A DNA stretch of 64,000 nt from Candidatus Zixiibacteriota bacterium (GTDB lineage Bacteria > Zixibacteria > MSB-5A5 > GN15 > FEB-12): contig JAOUBJ010000002.1 in NCBI GenBank assembly GCA_029860345.1, positions 310,001 through 374,000 of the forward strand, written 5' to 3'. Both the position numbers and the translations under genes were made by a program. The notes below the pieces were generated by a model. That model made no database searches. It worked only from the letters and a program-made list of their open reading frames with translations, and was not told the origin of the DNA. This document shows positions 61,757 through 64,000 of this stretch, one piece after another. The first letter of the stretch is position 1. Every line of letters begins with the position of its first letter.

Positions 61757-62062
61757 ATGAGACTAACATTGAAGGTACTCGGTATCTTTGTCGGCATGGC
61801 CGTATGCGGCTTCTTGCTGCCCCACATGACCGATGGTAACGCCTTGGCCGGGGAAGATTGCGGCATAGAGTGCGCCGGAGGAGGAGGCTCGTGTGATGAC
61901 TTGCCGCTTCCGCCCATGACCTTCCTGGCCTGCTGTGGAGGACATTGTTCGGGATATCAAGGCGATGATCCGGTGTTCGAGTGTTGGGGTCGCTGTAGCA
62001 TCAACGATAAGCTGTGCGACTGCAACCAAATCGGTTGTCATAGTCTGCCCATCTGTCCGTAG
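61757..62062 (+). CDS. Secreted 12-cysteine peptide, copy 1
   Basis: A 101-residue precursor. The leader MRLTLKVLGIFVGMAVCGFLL plus a short PHMTDGNALA segment looks like a Sec signal with cleavage after ALA. The mature part of about 70 residues has 12 cysteines with spacing C-x3-C-x6-C-x12-CC-x3-C-x11-C-x3-C-x6-C-x-C-x4-C-x5-C, so up to six disulfides. GYQGDDPVFE between the sixth and seventh Cys is conserved in the family. AGGAGG stands before ATG. It lies 40 bases after the thioredoxin-like gene and is probably co-transcribed. No known family could be assigned; NVEALA-type peptides of Bacteroidetes are the nearest analogue in layout. The segment after the leader is mildly acidic. Confidence 0.8.
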   Translation: MRLTLKVLGIFVGMAVCGFLLPHMTDGNALAGEDCGIECAGGGGSCDDLPLPPMTFLACCGGHCSGYQGDDPVFECWGRCSINDKLCDCNQIGCHSLPICP

Positions 62063-62107
62063 ATTAGGTCGAGTAAGAAAACCGTTTTAACAAACTTGCG
62101 CTGGGCA

Positions 62108-62133
62108 GCCGGCCGCTCGTGCGAGCGGTCGGC
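62108..62133 (+). promoter_or_regulatory. Intergenic hairpin between peptide genes 1 and 2
   Basis: GCCGGCCGCTC, loop GTGC, GAGCGGTCGGC: an 11-bp stem with one G-U pair. No T run follows, so it is more likely an RNA-stability or processing element than a simple terminator. The same stem recurs at 63116 and 63613 with a different loop. Confidence 0.7.
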
Positions 62134-62348
62134 TATTAGACTCGCAGGCAGACAGAGGCCATGTTCTCGGGCGGTCAGAGACCCGTTTTTGAGTTTTGCG
62201 TCAGATTCATACATCCTTGAGTTGACATCATTAGAGAAGGTGCTCGGCGGCCTATCGGGGTCACTTGTGGCGAGAAGTGGCGGTAATTTCATCGGCGACC
62301 ACTGTAACCCCGGCGCATTGATACTAACCGGAGAAAGGAAGTGAGGTC

Positions 62349-62654
62349 ATGAAACTATCCTTGAAGGTTCTGGGCCTCTTTTTGGGGATGGCCGTATGTG
62401 GCTTCTTGTTGCCGCACCTGCCCGGTGGGGACATCTATGCCGGTTGTGGCTGTGAAGAAGTAGAGTGCATTAGGGGAGGAGGAGGCACATGTGAACCGAT
62501 GCAGGAGCCTCTTGGCTACCTGTCTTGCTGCGCTGGAGGGTGCCAGGGATATGAAGGTGATTACATGGTGTTTGAATGTTGGGGACGTTGCAGTATCGGC
62601 AACAATGTTTGCGACTGCACGCAGATCGGGTGCCACAGCCTGCCCATCTGTTAG
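62349..62654 (+). CDS. Secreted 12-cysteine peptide, copy 2
   Basis: A 101-residue precursor with the family leader (MKLSLKVLGLFLGMAVCGFLL) and probable cleavage after IYA. The mature part has the 12 family cysteines plus an additional one near its start (CGCEEVEC). It is the only copy where GDDP is replaced by GDYM; FECWGRCSI and CDCTQIGCHSLPIC match copy 1 closely. GGAAG precedes ATG. The 286 bases before it are longer than other gaps in the array and contain a hairpin, and a CTGTAA sits 42 bases before the start as in the other copies. Confidence 0.8.
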   Translation: MKLSLKVLGLFLGMAVCGFLLPHLPGGDIYAGCGCEEVECIRGGGGTCEPMQEPLGYLSCCAGGCQGYEGDYMVFECWGRCSIGNNVCDCTQIGCHSLPIC

Positions 62655-62777
62655 TGGCTGGACTGTAATGACGGAAACAGCCGTACATCTGCTTGGTGCA
62701 GGACGGCATTTGACAAGGAAGTTGAACAATACCTGTAATGCGGCGCATGAATCCTAACAGGTGGAAGGAGGTGAAAC

Positions 62778-63071
62778 ATGAGACTCTCAACGAAAGTTCT
62801 CGGCATCTTTCTTGGCATGGCGGTTCTGGGTTTCTTGGTACCGCACATGCCGGGAGAATACTTAGCGGCTGCAGAGGATTGCGGTATCGGGTGCAGTTCT
62901 CCCGGTATATGCAACGACCTACTGGAGCCCTACTCCATTTTCGCATGCTGCGCTGGGTGGTGCGGTGGTTATCCGGGCGACGATCCGGTTTGGTATTGTA
63001 CCGGCTCGTGCTCCACCACCGGCCAACTTTGTGACTGTACGCAAACCGGATGTCACACCCGTTGTCCATAG
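62778..63071 (+). CDS. Secreted 12-cysteine peptide, copy 3
   Basis: A 97-residue precursor with leader MRLSTKVLGIFLGMAVLGFLV and probable cleavage after LAAA. All 12 cysteines are kept; the C2-C3 and C3-C4 loops are shorter by one residue and the last loop is x3 instead of x5. AAGGAGG precedes ATG. Just upstream, 62712-62738 translates as DKEVEQYL-stop, close to the DEYVEEYL-stop end of the thioredoxin-like protein, at the same distance from the start. This suggests that the copied unit included the end of that gene. Confidence 0.8.
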   Translation: MRLSTKVLGIFLGMAVLGFLVPHMPGEYLAAAEDCGIGCSSPGICNDLLEPYSIFACCAGWCGGYPGDDPVWYCTGSCSTTGQLCDCTQTGCHTRCP

Positions 63072-63105
63072 CATACGTTTGTTAGCCTTTATGCTGTTGT
63101 AAACA

Positions 63106-63270
63106 TGCGCCGGGAGGCCGGCCGCTCACCGGAGCGGTCGGCCCGTTGATCACCGGCGACAGAAGGACCCGATCTCCCGCTTGGAACGGAACGGTTATTG
63201 GAAATAGCATGTTAACGAGACCTGTACTACGGCGCAAGAATACCCACAGGAGAAAGGAGGTGAGAACATG
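63106..63270 (+). repeat. 165-bp intergenic direct repeat, copy 1
   Basis: It runs from just after peptide gene 3 through the ATG of peptide gene 4. It differs from 63603-63767 by only about five bases. It includes a 12-bp GC hairpin (63116-63143) and the ribosome site GAAAGGAGGTGA. Confidence 0.9.
63116..63143 (+). promoter_or_regulatory. Intergenic hairpin between peptide genes 3 and 4
   Basis: GGCCGGCCGCTC, loop ACCG, GAGCGGTCGGCC: a 12-bp stem with one G-U pair and no following T run. Confidence 0.7.
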
Positions 63271-63573
63271 AGAACAGTGGTGAAGGTGTTTGGGTTCTTT
63301 CTTGGCATGGTGGTATGCGGCTTCTTACTGCCGTATATGCCGGGAGGGAGCGTGATGGCCACTGACGATTGCGGTCTCGGATGCAGTGGGGGTGGCGGGA
63401 CTTGTGACTCGTTGCCCCCGCCCGGCCATAGATTTGTCTACACATGCTGCGGTGGATACTGCAGCAGTTATCCGGGGGATGATCCCGTGTGGATTTGTGC
63501 CGGCCAGTGCTCCGTGACGGGAGACTACTGTAACTGTACTCAGGTAGCATGCCATAATAACTGCGGTGGCTAG
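63268..63573 (+). CDS. Secreted 12-cysteine peptide, copy 4
   Basis: A 101-residue precursor. The leader MRTVVKVFGFFLGMVVCGFLL has the family pattern, with probable cleavage after VMA. The 12 cysteines and the YPGDDPVW segment are conserved. Variation is concentrated in the loop between C3 and C4 (DSLPPPGHRFVYT) and after C8. GAAAGGAGG lies ahead of ATG. The region upstream is nearly identical to that of copy 5, but the two mature peptides differ at many positions, so the flanks are more alike than the products. Confidence 0.8.
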   Translation: MRTVVKVFGFFLGMVVCGFLLPYMPGGSVMATDDCGLGCSGGGGTCDSLPPPGHRFVYTCCGGYCSSYPGDDPVWICAGQCSVTGDYCNCTQVACHNNCGG

Positions 63574-63602
63574 TTCGCTTTCGTAGAGTACACTCCTAAA
63601 CT

Positions 63603-63767
63603 TGCGCCGGGAGGCCGGCCGCTCACCGGAGCGGTCGGCCCGTTGATCCCCGGCGACAGAAGGACCCGATCTCCCGCTTGGAACAGAACGGTTATTGGAA
63701 ATAGCATGTTAACGAGACCTGTACTACGGCGCGAGAATACTCACAGGAGAAAGGAGGTGAGAATATG
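63603..63767 (+). repeat. 165-bp intergenic direct repeat, copy 2
   Basis: The partner of 63106-63270, offset by 497 bases, ending at the ATG of peptide gene 5. Confidence 0.9.
63613..63640 (+). promoter_or_regulatory. Intergenic hairpin between peptide genes 4 and 5
   Basis: Same stem and ACCG loop as 63116-63143. Confidence 0.7.
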
Positions 63768-64000
63768 AGATTGTCCATGAAGGTGCTTGGCATCTTTCTC
63801 GGCATGGCCGTGCTCGGCTTCGTAATGCCGCACATGTCGGGAGAGTACCTGTCGGCTGCCGAGGATTGCGGTCTTTGGTGTGGTCCCGGTGACGGTACTT
63901 GCGATCCGCTGCCCCCATTCCCGGGTCCCAGAGTTGTAGCTGCATGTTGCGGTGGACACTGCAACCAATATGAAGGCGAGGACCCACACTTTTTGTGTTA
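63765..64000 (+). CDS. Secreted 12-cysteine peptide, copy 5 (cut by the window end)
   Basis: The first 78 codons of a fifth family member. The leader MRLSMKVLGIFLGMAVLGFVM and EYLSAAEDCG are close to copy 3. The seven cysteines present follow family spacing (C-x3-C-x6-C, a CC pair, x3, then x11 with YEGEDPHF in place of YPGDDPVW). The reading frame is open at the edge, so the array continues beyond the window; the number of further copies is unknown. Confidence 0.8.
   Translation, partial: MRLSMKVLGIFLGMAVLGFVMPHMSGEYLSAAEDCGLWCGPGDGTCDPLPPFPGPRVVAACCGGHCNQYEGEDPHFLC

Noticed and set aside
61757-64000. Assignment of the peptides to radical-SAM-modified or lanthipeptide-type products
   Set aside because: No modification enzyme adjoins them; the radical SAM gene of the window is 52 kb away, and the leaders look like Sec signals.

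Overview
The window looks like a chromosome segment of an uncultured Gram-negative bacterium, most plausibly candidate phylum Zixibacteria or a close relative in the FCB assemblage. This is an inference. It rests on a TonB-dependent receptor, a porin and a lipoprotein (outer membrane), a Por/type-IX-like C-terminal sorting domain, and at least seven secreted proteins carrying the same duplicated dockerin-like module (ISDLVYLVDFMFSGGPPPP type). No rRNA operon, CRISPR array, integrase or transposase was seen. There is one complete tRNA gene, tRNA-Leu(UAA).

Layout. 0-1.4 kb: an anchored CHRD-domain protein on the minus strand. 1.4-9.7 kb: a tightly packed plus-strand operon with an FAD/NAD reductase, a NapH-type ferredoxin, a DUF547 lipoprotein, three membrane-associated glycosyltransferases, a DUF2064 transferase and a radical SAM enzyme. 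10-14.2 kb: a six-PAS hybrid histidine kinase. 14.3-22.1 kb: a surface-protein operon of two repeat proteins that end in S74 self-cleaving trimerisation chaperones, a small dockerin-like protein and a subtilisin with a dockerin-like tail. 22.3-29 kb: a TonB receptor, then a porin / small phosphate-binding-like protein / histidine kinase set. 29-39.2 kb: a SEFIR-domain protein and an island-like stretch bounded by tRNA-Leu fragments and an intact tRNA-Leu, with large secreted proteins, a broken gene piece, duplicated promoter boxes and a 55-residue gene. 39.2-46.5 kb: an M1-like peptidase, an SGNH hydrolase, a small exported protein, glutamine synthetase and an ornithine-cyclodeaminase-family enzyme. 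46.5-56.7 kb: dockerin-tagged secreted proteins and a glutamyl-endopeptidase-like S9 protease. 57-60.3 kb: GatE and GatD, the amidotransferase described as archaeal. 61.1-64 kb: a membrane-anchored thioredoxin-like protein followed by five tandem genes for small exported peptides with 12 conserved cysteines.

The strongest candidate for an undescribed system is the last region: a CGPC oxidoreductase plus an expanding array of 12-Cys secreted peptides, with conserved leaders, near-identical intergenic hairpins and remnants of the oxidoreductase stop region in front of later copies. The second most striking observation is a bacterial GatDE pair.

Many genes lie behind recognisable sigma-70-type promoters (TTGACA, 16-18 bp, TAtaaT-like), listed separately. 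Starts were moved inward from the longest frame wherever a ribosome-binding site and signal peptide agreed on a later codon.
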